A DNA stretch of 64,000 bases, from NCBI RefSeq assembly GCF_030685535.1, contig NZ_CP131601.1, positions 1,488,001 through 1,552,000 of the forward strand, in the 5' to 3' direction. This stretch comes from Photobacterium leiognathi. GTDB lineage: Bacteria > Pseudomonadota > Gammaproteobacteria > Enterobacterales > Vibrionaceae. The stretch's first letter is position 1. Each line of letters starts with the position of its first letter. The position numbers were made by a program, and so were the translations under genes. Below are positions 56,201-64,000 of this stretch, piece after piece. The notes under the pieces are model-generated. The model did not search any database. It was not told where the DNA came from and saw only the letters and a program-made list of their open reading frames with translations.

Positions 56201-57049
56201 CTATAAGTTCGATGAAGTTAAAATATTTACACCTATTTGTGACATTTTGTCGATAAATCCCTCTGCTTGTTGCTCGAATCCTGCCACAGGGCTGGTGGTA
56301 TCAATTAAAATTGTCAGCTTTTTAATCTCTTCACTTGAGAGCTTTTCTACCATTTGCTCAACAGTGCTAGCAACACAGTGTGATAGTGCTTGTCCTGAAA
56401 TAAATACTTGATCGTTTTGTTTAACTAATTCAACAAGCTGAGGATCAAATTGGGTATTTTTATCATCAGCTAGTGGGTATTCTGCTTCACAGCCGCCATA
56501 GTGTTCAGTATGTGGGTTTTCACCTTTTGAAATACTGATATGTTGCTTATTTGTCTGTTGTTCCCAACGCTGAATCGCTGCCTGAATAGGTGCAACAATA
56601 TTGTGCCCAGCAGTGCCCATAACACAGTGTGTCGGCCAAATAATAAGGCTATATTTGCCTGCTTGCTCCAGTGACTGGGTGTAAGCAAGTACATGTTCAA
56701 GTAGTTCTGGCTTTGTTGGTAGCCATATACCATTAACAATGTCTTGGTGGCTAATTAAGGTAAAAGGGGCTGGGTGTTCACCTGATTTATTTTGCCAATA
56801 AACTGCATGAGCAATGTCGTATTCGTTATGACTATCTAGTGTTACCACAATCGAATGGATGTGTTGCTGCTGCTTTTCAATAAAGCTTGCCAGTCTTTGA
56901 GCATCGTTCCATGCGCTAGGAACGGGCAGAGCAGGGGCGATAGTTTTTTCTTGGTGTTCTGAATCTAAGGTGAATTGTTCGTTAACTGGAACATCATAGA
57001 AGTCATATTGCGGATCAATGATGAGTAACGACGTCATTGGTTGACGCAT
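56201..57049 (-). CDS. Nicotinamidase/isochorismatase-like cysteine hydrolase
   Basis: 282 residues. Catalytic triad of the family: D in LLIIDPQYDFYD, a Lys in the WLPTKPELLEH region, and the nucleophile Cys in SGQALSHCVASTVEQM; zinc/metal ligands may be DSHNEYDIAHAVYW. At ~280 residues it is longer than PncA (~210). Substrate (nicotinamide or another amide) is not clear. Start at 57049 because AAGGAG is six bases before ATGCGTCAA. Confidence 0.8.
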   Translation of the reverse strand: MRQPMTSLLIIDPQYDFYDVPVNEQFTLDSEHQEKTIAPALPVPSAWNDAQRLASFIEKQQQHIHSIVVTLDSHNEYDIAHAVYWQNKSGEHPAPFTLISHQDIVNGIWLPTKPELLEHVLAYTQSLEQAGKYSLIIWPTHCVMGTAGHNIVAPIQAAIQRWEQQTNKQHISISKGENPHTEHYGGCEAEYPLADDKNTQFDPQLVELVKQNDQVFISGQALSHCVASTVEQMVEKLSSEEIKKLTILIDTTSPVAGFEQQAEGFIDKMSQIGVNILTSSNL

Positions 57050-57311
57050 TGCATGCTCCTTTATGCTTTGGGGGATTGACACAATAATGAGGAAATCATG
57101 AGAAAGAATTGAGCTAAATATACGTGGATGAGCGTTAATTGAAAAGAATTATCATCAACATCATAATCAATAAACGTAACTATTTAATTCAGTAATATTT
57201 AATCTATTAGTTATTGATACTATTAACTAAAAATTATTTTTTAAAATTCTATCTTGTTAATAAAAATCTAAAAAGGCAATTTGTCATACAAATATTTTCA
57301 AGGTATTAGAA

Positions 57312-58454
57312 ATGAAAAACGACCAAATTTTCCAAAACATTTTAGATATTGCTGATGTGAAAATTAATGGTGATCGACCATGGGATATCCAAATTCACAA
57401 TGAAGCTGTTTTCGATCGGGTATTAAAAGATGGCTCATTAGGCTTTGGTGAAAGCTACATGGACGGTTTGTGGGATTGTGATGCGATTGATGAAATGATC
57501 TCCCGTGTTTTACATGCTGGTATTGAAGATAAGCTGGCAACCACCACTAAAATTCAGCTGGGTTTGAAAGCAGGGGCATCAAAGCTTAAGCATCTGTTTA
57601 ACCCACAAAGTGTTGAGCGTGTTACGAAAGATGTGCCTTTCCACTACGACTTAGGTAATGATTTGTTTGAAGCTATGCTTGATCCTCGAATGACATATAC
57701 CTGTGCTTACTGGAAAGACAGCGATGATCTTAAATCAGCACAAGAAGCTAAGTTAGATTTAGTCTGCCGTAAAATGGGCTTGCAACCGGGTATGCGATTA
57801 TTAGATATCGGTTGTGGCTGGGGCAGTTTCATGATGTTTGCTGCTGAAAAATACGGTGTAATTTGTGATGGTTTAACACTATCAAAAGAGCAAGCAGCAT
57901 TAGGTCAAGCTCGTGCTGATGAAAAAGGCTTACTAGTTAACTTTATTCTTCAAGACTACCGTTTATATCATCCGGAACAGCCTTATGATCGTGTGGTATC
58001 AATCGGTATGATGGAGCATGTAGGCCCTGAAAACTATGAAGATTATTTTAAAGCTGCTTACAGTTTCTTAGCCGATGACGGTATTTTCTTACTTCATACT
58101 ATTGGTAGCCCAAAATCAAAATCTGCTACCGATCCGTGGATTGATAAGTACATTTTCCCTAACGGTGTGATCCCATCAATGGCGCAAATTGGTGCATCAG
58201 CAGAAGATTATTTCAACATTGAAGATGTACAAAATATTGGCCCTGATTACGATAAAACGTTAGTGGCGTGGAATGAGAATTTTGAGGCGGCTTGGCCGAA
58301 GTTAGCGGATAAATATGGTGAGCGTTTCTATCGTATGTGGCGTTACTATTTATTGTCTTGCGCTGGGGCATTCCGTTGTCGTGATTTGAATGTATGGCAG
58401 TTTGGTTTAACTAAAAAAGGAGCTGAATTACCTGTTTCTGTTCGTGCTGCTTAA
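57312..58454 (+). CDS. cfa: Cyclopropane-fatty-acyl-phospholipid synthase
   Basis: 380 residues. SAM-dependent methylene transfer to membrane unsaturated fatty acids. GFGESYMDGLWDCDAIDEMI, FHYDLGNDLFEAMLDPRMTYTCAYW, SAM site LDIGCGWGSFMMFAAEKYGV and the ending MWRYYLLSCAGAFRCRDLNVWQFG are Cfa hallmarks. Same length as E. coli (382). AT-rich 230-base leader with no recognised operator. Confidence 0.94.
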   Translation: MKNDQIFQNILDIADVKINGDRPWDIQIHNEAVFDRVLKDGSLGFGESYMDGLWDCDAIDEMISRVLHAGIEDKLATTTKIQLGLKAGASKLKHLFNPQSVERVTKDVPFHYDLGNDLFEAMLDPRMTYTCAYWKDSDDLKSAQEAKLDLVCRKMGLQPGMRLLDIGCGWGSFMMFAAEKYGVICDGLTLSKEQAALGQARADEKGLLVNFILQDYRLYHPEQPYDRVVSIGMMEHVGPENYEDYFKAAYSFLADDGIFLLHTIGSPKSKSATDPWIDKYIFPNGVIPSMAQIGASAEDYFNIEDVQNIGPDYDKTLVAWNENFEAAWPKLADKYGERFYRMWRYYLLSCAGAFRCRDLNVWQFGLTKKGAELPVSVRAA

Positions 58455-58511
58455 TTTAGTTGAATAGGTAAGTTAGTTTAACCATCGTAAAATCAGTTAC
58501 ATAAGTAAAAT

Positions 58512-58552
58512 AAAAAGCTCACCGTTACAATAAGATAACGGTGAGCTTTTTG
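58512..58552. terminator. Bidirectional terminator after cfa
   Basis: AAAAAGCTCACCGTTA / TAACGGTGAGCTTTTT long stem; both neighbours converge on it. Confidence 0.88.
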
Positions 58553-59980
58553 CTATGCGGTTTTAGCTGGCTGATTATCAACAGCCACTTTCTTCTCTGA
58601 CGATGATTTTTTTTCTTGTGGCAGAATAGGCTCAATATCAACGATTTTTGAACGGCTCATAATGATCTTCCAACGTTGAATACGTACCGTTTTATCTTCA
58701 TCAGTTTCTTTAGTGATGAGGTTAAATAGATGGCGCTTTTCAACCGACTCTTTTGTCACTTGACCATCATTTAATTGATATAAACGTTGTGAGCCTTTTT
58801 CCATTAATGCTGCGACGTTACGTAAATCTAAAATGATCGATTCACGGGTTTGCTCATAACCACTTAAAAACTTGGTTGGCGACATACGGGTTGTGCTCTT
58901 GTAATGAAGAATGGTTTCTTCACGATGAGACACCTTGTGCTTACGGGTTTTACGAATATCTGTCGGTAAGCTGTCGTAACTAATGTATTCAAGCCATTCA
59001 AGCTGACGACCAATTAAATGGCTGGTGTTAGCATCAAAGAACTGTTTACGCCAACGGGCTTTACCTTTACGCAACCAACGCCACAACATACTTTTTAAGT
59101 CGTCTTTAAACACTTCACGAGCAGCGTAGATCAGTGATAACACTAGGATAAAGGATGCGGTAATGTCACCCAGCATACCGCGAGCTTTGATCAGCATTAA
59201 TGTCACGAAAATCATCACGATACCTGCAGCCGCACCCGTTACGACTTTTCGGGTACTCTTACCCAACTCAATGGTCTTTTCGCTCATGGTGACAGGGTAT
59301 TCAATCAAACGACGCAATAAACGCATTTTGTTCGACATACGAGTGGGATCTTCCATCGCTTTTGCCGAGTTATAGTTATGCTTAGTACGATGCTGAGATT
59401 CTGATTCACAGATCTCTAATAACATCGCTTTGATTGCGTTGTAGTCGTTACCACGAGGTAGGTGAGCCACAAGCTGTAACATGCGTTGTTCTGTGAACCA
59501 AGATAGGTAGTTATCAATGTTTTCGTAGTACTTCAGAAGTTTTTTATCTGTTGGGATATTTCGGCGTAAACGTTTTAAAATACGAACGGAAATATTGGCA
59601 GATTCTTCAACATCTTCAAAAGTAGTATCGCCACTTTGGTTTAATAAGTCATTGGTTGCTTTTTCTAACGCCAATGCATACTGATAAGCATATAAACTTA
59701 AGCTTAAACGGTACTGTTCAATGGAGAGTTTACCACGGCTAGCGAGTCGGCTATGAACCAGTGGCAGGTGGTTTATATCACTGAAATAAGTACGCTTTCC
59801 TTGAATGGCACTATGATAGAACTCTTCTTCAGAGATGATATTGGCGTTTAAACCGAGTTCACCGGGGATGAAGATATACATATCGAGCTGCCGATTGGTT
59901 GTTTCTTGAATAACATGGGATATTTTAAGCTTATGCCCATCTTTTTTATCGACAGTGATCACTTTAGCGATGTCCTCCAC
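58553..59980 (-). CDS. Conserved membrane protein of unknown function
   Basis: 475 residues. A long soluble N-terminal half (1-245) is followed by two membrane helices (about 246-264 and 270-287) and a basic ~190-residue C-terminal half. Both ends probably face the cytoplasm. The C-terminus is Glu/Lys-rich low complexity. No catalytic motif or family recognised; common in Vibrionaceae by appearance. Single gene. Confidence 0.7.
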   Translation of the reverse strand: MEDIAKVITVDKKDGHKLKISHVIQETTNRQLDMYIFIPGELGLNANIISEEEFYHSAIQGKRTYFSDINHLPLVHSRLASRGKLSIEQYRLSLSLYAYQYALALEKATNDLLNQSGDTTFEDVEESANISVRILKRLRRNIPTDKKLLKYYENIDNYLSWFTEQRMLQLVAHLPRGNDYNAIKAMLLEICESESQHRTKHNYNSAKAMEDPTRMSNKMRLLRRLIEYPVTMSEKTIELGKSTRKVVTGAAAGIVMIFVTLMLIKARGMLGDITASFILVLSLIYAAREVFKDDLKSMLWRWLRKGKARWRKQFFDANTSHLIGRQLEWLEYISYDSLPTDIRKTRKHKVSHREETILHYKSTTRMSPTKFLSGYEQTRESIILDLRNVAALMEKGSQRLYQLNDGQVTKESVEKRHLFNLITKETDEDKTVRIQRWKIIMSRSKIVDIEPILPQEKKSSSEKKVAVDNQPAKTA

Positions 59981-60290
59981 AGGATCTTGCAGTTACTAGT
60001 TATAAAAGCGTGTTTTTATTAATTTTAGAATATGTGCGCAGTAAATATTACTGCTAACGATGTAAGTTAGCGTTGATAGCATGAAAAATCGTCAAATAAA
60101 TGCAGATAGGTCAGGCGTTGTGAATCAACATCACGTATAATGCAGCCATCTAAGCACAACATGTGCATTATAGCTGATTGGTTAGTGAGATATAGCTAAT
60201 TAATTGTCATAGCTAGTAAATTGATTGATAAAGATATTGAACCAGCAACACCTTGTACGTGTTGTTGCCTATGCAGAGAGTACCTGATAC
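59981..60290. other. Intergenic region before cvfB-like gene
   Basis: 310 bases between divergent genes. TATAAT at 60136-60141 could be a -10, with no good -35. CAACAC/GTGTTG (60246-60264) forms a small hairpin 27 bases ahead of the downstream start. Nothing else recognised. Confidence 0.45.
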
Positions 60291-61133
60291 ATGATTAGAA
60301 TTGGACAATACAACACACTAGAAGTCGTCAAGCTAGTAGACTTTGGCGTATTTCTTGATGGTGGTGAAGACTTCGGTAATATCCTATTACCAAAGAACTC
60401 TGTTCCAGCAGGTACTGAGTTAGGCGACAAGCTAAACGTATTTATCTACTTTGATTCAAACGATGAAATCATTGCAACAACAGATGAACCTTACGCAAAA
60501 GTAGGTGATTTCGCCAAACTACGTGTTGTTGGTGTCACTAACATTGGTGCGTTCGTGGATTGGGGTTTAAGCAAAGATTTGCTTATTCCATTTAGTGAAC
60601 AGCGTCGTCGTTTAGAAGAAGGCCAAGAAGTGGTTATTCACGTTTACACTGATAAAGCATCGGGTCGTATCGTGGGTACAACCAAGTTCAACCGTTTCTT
60701 AGACAAAACACCAGCGACTTACAAAGTTGGCGAAGAAGTTAAAGTGATCATCGCTGAAATCACCGATCTTGGTTACAAGGCAGTGGTTAACGGTAAGCAC
60801 TGGGGCTTATTATTCAAAACTGAATCTTTCGGTAAGCTATTTATCGGTAAAGAGCTAAAAGCTTACATTAAAGAAATTCGTCCAGATGGCAAAATCAATT
60901 TATCACTTCAGAAGAAGGGTAAAGAGCGTGTTGACGATCTAGCAGACAAGATTTTAACGTCGCTAGAGCGCAAAGGTGGCTTCATTCCTGTAAGTGACAA
61001 GTCTAGCCCAGACGAGATTTTCCAAGTATTCCGTACGAGTAAAGCGACCTTTAAGAAAACGATTGGTGGCTTGTACAAGAAAGGTTTGATCGTGATTGAG
61101 CGTGAAGGTATCCGCTTAAACGACAACGATTAA
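60291..61133 (+). CDS. S1-domain RNA-binding protein, CvfB/YitL-like
   Basis: 280 residues. Three or four S1-like OB domains: residues 1-65 (LVDFGVFLDGGEDFGNILLPK), 70-135 (VVGVTNIGAFVDWGLSKDLLIP), 145-210, and a C-terminal winged helix (KATFKKTIGGLYKKGLIVIER). This is the CvfB fold, an RNA-binding regulator of virulence in Gram-positive bacteria; role in Vibrionaceae unknown. GAGAG about nine bases ahead of ATG. Confidence 0.87.
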   Translation: MIRIGQYNTLEVVKLVDFGVFLDGGEDFGNILLPKNSVPAGTELGDKLNVFIYFDSNDEIIATTDEPYAKVGDFAKLRVVGVTNIGAFVDWGLSKDLLIPFSEQRRRLEEGQEVVIHVYTDKASGRIVGTTKFNRFLDKTPATYKVGEEVKVIIAEITDLGYKAVVNGKHWGLLFKTESFGKLFIGKELKAYIKEIRPDGKINLSLQKKGKERVDDLADKILTSLERKGGFIPVSDKSSPDEIFQVFRTSKATFKKTIGGLYKKGLIVIEREGIRLNDND

Positions 61134-61160
61134 TATTAGCTCGTTAATCTTGAGTTAAAG

Positions 61161-61191
61161 AAAAACCGACACATGCTGTCGGTTTTTTTAT
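61161..61191 (+). terminator. Terminator after CvfB-like gene
   Basis: AAACCGAC / GTCGGTTT hairpin with loop ACATGCT and seven T. Confidence 0.88.
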
Positions 61192-61237
61192 ATCTAAACA
61201 AATAGAGAAAGGGTAAACCAAGAGGGGAAATAGCAGA

Positions 61238-61471
61238 TTAGTCTTTTGATTTTAATGCTTTTTCAAACTTAGTCATGTTCCAGCCAATTAATACCTGATC
61301 ACCAACACGTAAAACAGGCACAGAGCGTGCGCCTGTACTGTTAAATTCCTTTCTTCCTTTTGGTGAGCTGATATCAACTAGGCGATAGCTATAGCCTTTG
61401 CTTGCCATATATTGTTGAGCATCTTTACAGTTTGAGCAGCTTTTTTGGCTGAATAAGACAATACGTTTCAT
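61238..61471 (-). CDS. Small glutaredoxin-like protein
   Basis: 77 residues. Redox motif C12-S-N-C15 after strand IVLFSQKS, cis-Pro in ARSVPVLRVGDQ, and GWN at the end of the substrate groove: thioredoxin fold, glutaredoxin size. Reduces disulphides or glutathione mixed disulphides; substrate not known. Stand-alone. Confidence 0.87.
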   Translation of the reverse strand: MKRIVLFSQKSCSNCKDAQQYMASKGYSYRLVDISSPKGRKEFNSTGARSVPVLRVGDQVLIGWNMTKFEKALKSKD

Positions 61472-61952
61472 TGGGTTGTTTCTTTTATTTTAATATTTGC
61501 CGTAACTCTAACATAAATGAGATGGAAGATAGTAATGACAGAGCAGTAGTTACAAGCAGCCTAAATCAAACAAGTTTTTAAGCCTGTTTACTTTTTCCTA
61601 TCAGCAATAAAGAGGTGATACGGTAAGGGAATAGGTGAAAACGCCGTAACTTATAGATTGTTTTGCAAATACGTATTTTAATTTGCTGAAAATAGCAGCG
61701 CTTGCGTGCTCGTTTAATATCCGGATCTTTGCGATTTTATTGCTTTAAAGCAAATTATTATTTTTATATAGAAATAATAAAAAGAAGTTTATCTCTATCT
61801 TATTGATATTTAATAAAGGTGTTTTGTTTTCAGCTCAAACTACTTGGATTATAAGATGTAGCGATAACAAATGTGCTACAAGGTGATATTGATTGGATTT
61901 TTAATGTAAATACAATGCAACCCTCTTTTGGGTAACAACAAAATTTCATTCA
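61472..61952. other. Intergenic region before nupC-like gene
   Basis: 481 bases, AT-rich, between divergent genes. No operator, RNA or repeat that I can support. A short stretch near 61610-61650 has a faint resemblance to part of a cobalamin riboswitch but lacks the essential boxes. Confidence 0.4.
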
Positions 61953-63161
61953 ATGATTGCTCTATTAGGTATATTTGTTCTACTTCTTATCGCGTTTCTT
62001 ATTTCAACAGATAAAAAGCGTATCCCTGTAAAAATGGTTAGCATTGCATTTGCACTACAAGTGTTATTTGCGTTGATCGTGCTTTACATTCCTGCTGGTA
62101 AGTCAGCACTACAAGCAGTAAGTAACGGTGTTACTTATGTAACTGATTACGGTAAAGATGGCTTATCATTTTTATTCGGTGGCTTAGCAACAGGCAGTAT
62201 CGGCTTTGTATTCGCTGTTAACGTTCTGGGTATTATCATCTTCTTCTCTGCACTGATTTCTATGCTGTATCACGTAGGTATTATGCAAAAAGTGGTCAAT
62301 GTGTTCGGTGGAGGCTTGCAACGTATCCTAGGTACAGGTCGTGCAGAATCATTGTCTGCAGGGGCGAACATCTTTGTTGGTATGTCAGAAGTGCCACTTG
62401 TGATCAAACCGTACCTAAAATCAATGGATGATTCTCAACTGTTTGCTGTGATGACATGTGGCTTAGCCTCGGTTGCAGGCTCTACTATGGTCGGTTACGC
62501 AGCAGTAGGTGTAGACTTGAATTACCTGATTGCAGCAGCATTTATGTCAGCACCTGCAGGTTTATTGATGTCGAAAATCATTATGCCACCAAGTGAGAAA
62601 AAGCTTTCTGCTGACGAAATCACTAGTGTTGAAATCCCTAAAGCAACCAACGTAGTAGAAGCGTTAGCAGATGGTGCAATGTCTGGTCTTCGTATGGCTG
62701 TGACAATCGGTGCAACCTTGATTGCATTCATTAGTGTGATTGCACTGTTTAATGGTTTGTTAGGTGATATCGGTGAGTTCTTTGGTATTCAAGGCTTAAC
62801 ATTCCAAATGCTAATTGGTTACTTGTTTGCACCTGTTGCATTATTACTGGGTATTCCAATGAGTGAGGCGGTAACGGCGGGCTCGTTAATTGGTCAGAAA
62901 GTCGTAATGAACGAATTTGTGGCTTTCATTGACATGATGAAAGTAAAAGATGCGTTATCACCACATTCATTAGCTGTTGTTACTTTTGCACTGTGTGGTT
63001 TTGCCAACATCACAACACTAGCAATTCTAATTGGTGGTATGGGCAGCCTAATTCCTGAGCGTCGTCCATTCATTGCGAAATATGGTATCCGTGCTGTTGC
63101 TGCTGGTGTACTAGCAAACCTAATGAGCGCAGCGATCGTAAGCATCATCTTGTTAATGTAA
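61953..63161 (+). CDS. nupC: Concentrative nucleoside transporter, NupC type
   Basis: 402 residues with 8-10 membrane segments. Family pieces: FLFGGLATGSIGFVFAVNVLGIIIFFSALISMLYHVGIMQ, GRAESLSAGANIFVGMSEVPLVIKPYL and MTCGLASVAGSTMVGYA, which hold the nucleoside and cation site. Imports nucleosides with H+ or Na+. Ion cannot be read safely. Terminator follows. Confidence 0.9.
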   Translation: MIALLGIFVLLLIAFLISTDKKRIPVKMVSIAFALQVLFALIVLYIPAGKSALQAVSNGVTYVTDYGKDGLSFLFGGLATGSIGFVFAVNVLGIIIFFSALISMLYHVGIMQKVVNVFGGGLQRILGTGRAESLSAGANIFVGMSEVPLVIKPYLKSMDDSQLFAVMTCGLASVAGSTMVGYAAVGVDLNYLIAAAFMSAPAGLLMSKIIMPPSEKKLSADEITSVEIPKATNVVEALADGAMSGLRMAVTIGATLIAFISVIALFNGLLGDIGEFFGIQGLTFQMLIGYLFAPVALLLGIPMSEAVTAGSLIGQKVVMNEFVAFIDMMKVKDALSPHSLAVVTFALCGFANITTLAILIGGMGSLIPERRPFIAKYGIRAVAAGVLANLMSAAIVSIILLM

Positions 63162-63184
63162 TAACGCTTCGCTGAACATAAAAA

Positions 63185-63225
63185 AGAAAGCCGACTGAGC
63201 ACTTAGTGACAGTCGGCTTTTTGCT
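63185..63225 (+). terminator. Terminator after nupC-like gene
   Basis: AAAGCCGACTG / CAGTCGGCTTT hairpin, short T run. Confidence 0.84.
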
Positions 63226-63312
63226 ATTTAGATTTCGCCAGTCTTTATTTTTGTTTGAGCTTGCGAAACCGTTTCTTTACCAAATAACAGCTCTAACATG
63301 GTATGGATGCGT

Positions 63313-63819
63313 TTACTTAATACCTTCTTCTTTAAATCGCTTTGTTATACGTTGTTGAATTTTAGGTCCCAGTTTTTTACCAAACTCTTGTCCAACTAAC
63401 ATGCCTTCTTGGTTGATAAGTGGCATTACTCGAATTAACTTTTTGCCAAATTCTGTATTGTTAATTTCAATCATTTTTCGCAGTTCATCTTCTGTGAAAT
63501 GCTTATTGTAGATTGGGTACATCATGGTTTTGAAGCTGTCGTTAATTACAAACTCTTCATCCATGATGTTGCTGATTTCTTCTTCCACAATATCAAAAGC
63601 TTTGGGATTAATGTCGGGTTTAGACTGCTTTAAGATCGTCGTCATTTGTTGAGTAAACAGATCTGAATATTGTTTACCAACGGCAACGGCCGATTGTCCT
63701 GTTTGTGCGAGTAGTTTATCAATCAGTAGCTTTTTCGAGGCTGGAATGTCACTCGTGGTTGCTGAAACATTAAATGACAGCGCAAGCAAGGTCGCTGCTA
63801 TGATCTTTTTACTAAACAT
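63313..63819 (-). CDS. DUF2059 exported protein
   Basis: 168 residues. Signal peptide (to about NVSA^T) followed by a helical domain with the DUF2059 look: YPIYNKHFTEDELRKMIEINN and TEFGKKLIRVMPLINQEG. Periplasmic, function unknown. Start at 63819 because AAGGG is six bases ahead; an ATG two codons earlier would abut it. Confidence 0.8.
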   Translation of the reverse strand: MFSKKIIAATLLALSFNVSATTSDIPASKKLLIDKLLAQTGQSAVAVGKQYSDLFTQQMTTILKQSKPDINPKAFDIVEEEISNIMDEEFVINDSFKTMMYPIYNKHFTEDELRKMIEINNTEFGKKLIRVMPLINQEGMLVGQEFGKKLGPKIQQRITKRFKEEGIK

Positions 63820-63965
63820 GTTCATCCCTTGATTTTTATTTTGTATTAACGTGTTTTAGCAAAAAAATGCATGAGATATAAATTTGGGAGTGAGTTGTGT
63901 GAAACTGATCGGTTGGGGGGATGAAGAGTAGAGGATAGGTAAGTGGTGACGAATAAAAAGAATGA

Positions 63966-64000
63966 CCGCTGTATACACTATTGAGCCGTATATACAGCGG
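63966..64000. repeat. Inverted repeat at the right edge
   Basis: CCGCTGTATA (63966-63975) and TATACAGCGG (63991-64000), perfect 10-bp arms, 15-base loop. Could be an operator or terminator for a gene beyond the window. Confidence 0.5.

Noticed and set aside
61600..61660. Cobalamin riboswitch ahead of the nucleoside transporter
   Set aside because: Only a fragment like AAGGGAAnnnGGTG appears; no B12 box or flanking helices.

Overview
The window looks like chromosome of a Vibrionaceae bacterium, most likely Photobacterium or a close relative. Grounds: moderately AT-rich DNA, LpxL/EptA lipid A enzymes, a VF530-type DNA-binding protein, the fruBKA/Cra layout, kbl-tdh, the serine transporter SdaC, YajD, YajQ, YbiT and an AroG-type DAHP synthase, all with Vibrio/Photobacterium-like protein sequence. 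Species level is inference. I see no rRNA, tRNA, prophage or CRISPR array.

Layout. 1-1.1 kb: start of an Hsp70-family gene overlapping a DUF2760 membrane protein. 1.5-9 kb: YajD nuclease, a site-2-type membrane protease, a small winged-helix protein, two tandem lpxL copies, a DUF481 outer-membrane protein, a J-domain protein and sdaC behind a long structured leader. 9.5-12.4 kb: yajQ, then a DAHP synthase gene split by one in-frame TAA, divergent from a protein built on a catalytically degenerate PEP-synthase barrel. 12.5-19.3 kb: a FUSC-like membrane protein, then cra(fruR) divergent from fruBKA with several Cra-type operators between them. 19.3-25 kb: rhlE, a small Cys-rich protein, an exported rhodanese in a likely operon with a hybrid sensor kinase, and a peptide deformylase. 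25.4-31.1 kb: a large lipoprotein, the murein-recycling enzymes LdcA-like and AnmK, and an ABC exporter.

31.26-32.57 kb is an IS1111-type IS110-family insertion sequence with 11-bp subterminal inverted repeats and a non-coding 3' region where a guide (bridge/seek) RNA would be expected. 33-41.3 kb: a LysR regulator, kbl-tdh (threonine to glycine), VF530, a phosphatidylserine-decarboxylase-like enzyme, the ABC-F ATPase ybiT behind a terminator-like leader hairpin, and yaiI.

41.8-44.1 kb is an accessory patch: an orphan membrane protein, a DUF1801 protein and a YkgJ-type cysteine-cluster protein, with two near-identical 58-bp repeats each just 3' of a gene, short attC-like inverted repeats, and a decayed chimera of an integrase and an IS91-type transposase. 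I read it as the fossil of an integron-cassette-like array. 44.2-48 kb: an OmpR/QseC-type two-component system with eptA (phosphoethanolamine modification of lipid A).

48-64 kb: an orphan RelE-type toxin, metC, gpmA, selO, a two-gene lipoprotein operon whose large member carries a caspase/gingipain-fold His-Cys peptidase signature, a secreted beta/gamma-crystallin-like protein, a nicotinamidase-like hydrolase, cfa, a conserved membrane protein of unknown role, cvfB-like S1 protein, a small glutaredoxin, a NupC-type nucleoside transporter and a DUF2059 protein.

The strongest candidates for something undescribed are the caspase-fold lipoprotein operon (52.6-55.6 kb), the cassette-fossil region with its 58-bp hairpin repeats, the split DAHP synthase next to a dead PEP-synthase barrel, and a lipoprotein that looks like a metzincin protease stripped of its zinc ligands.
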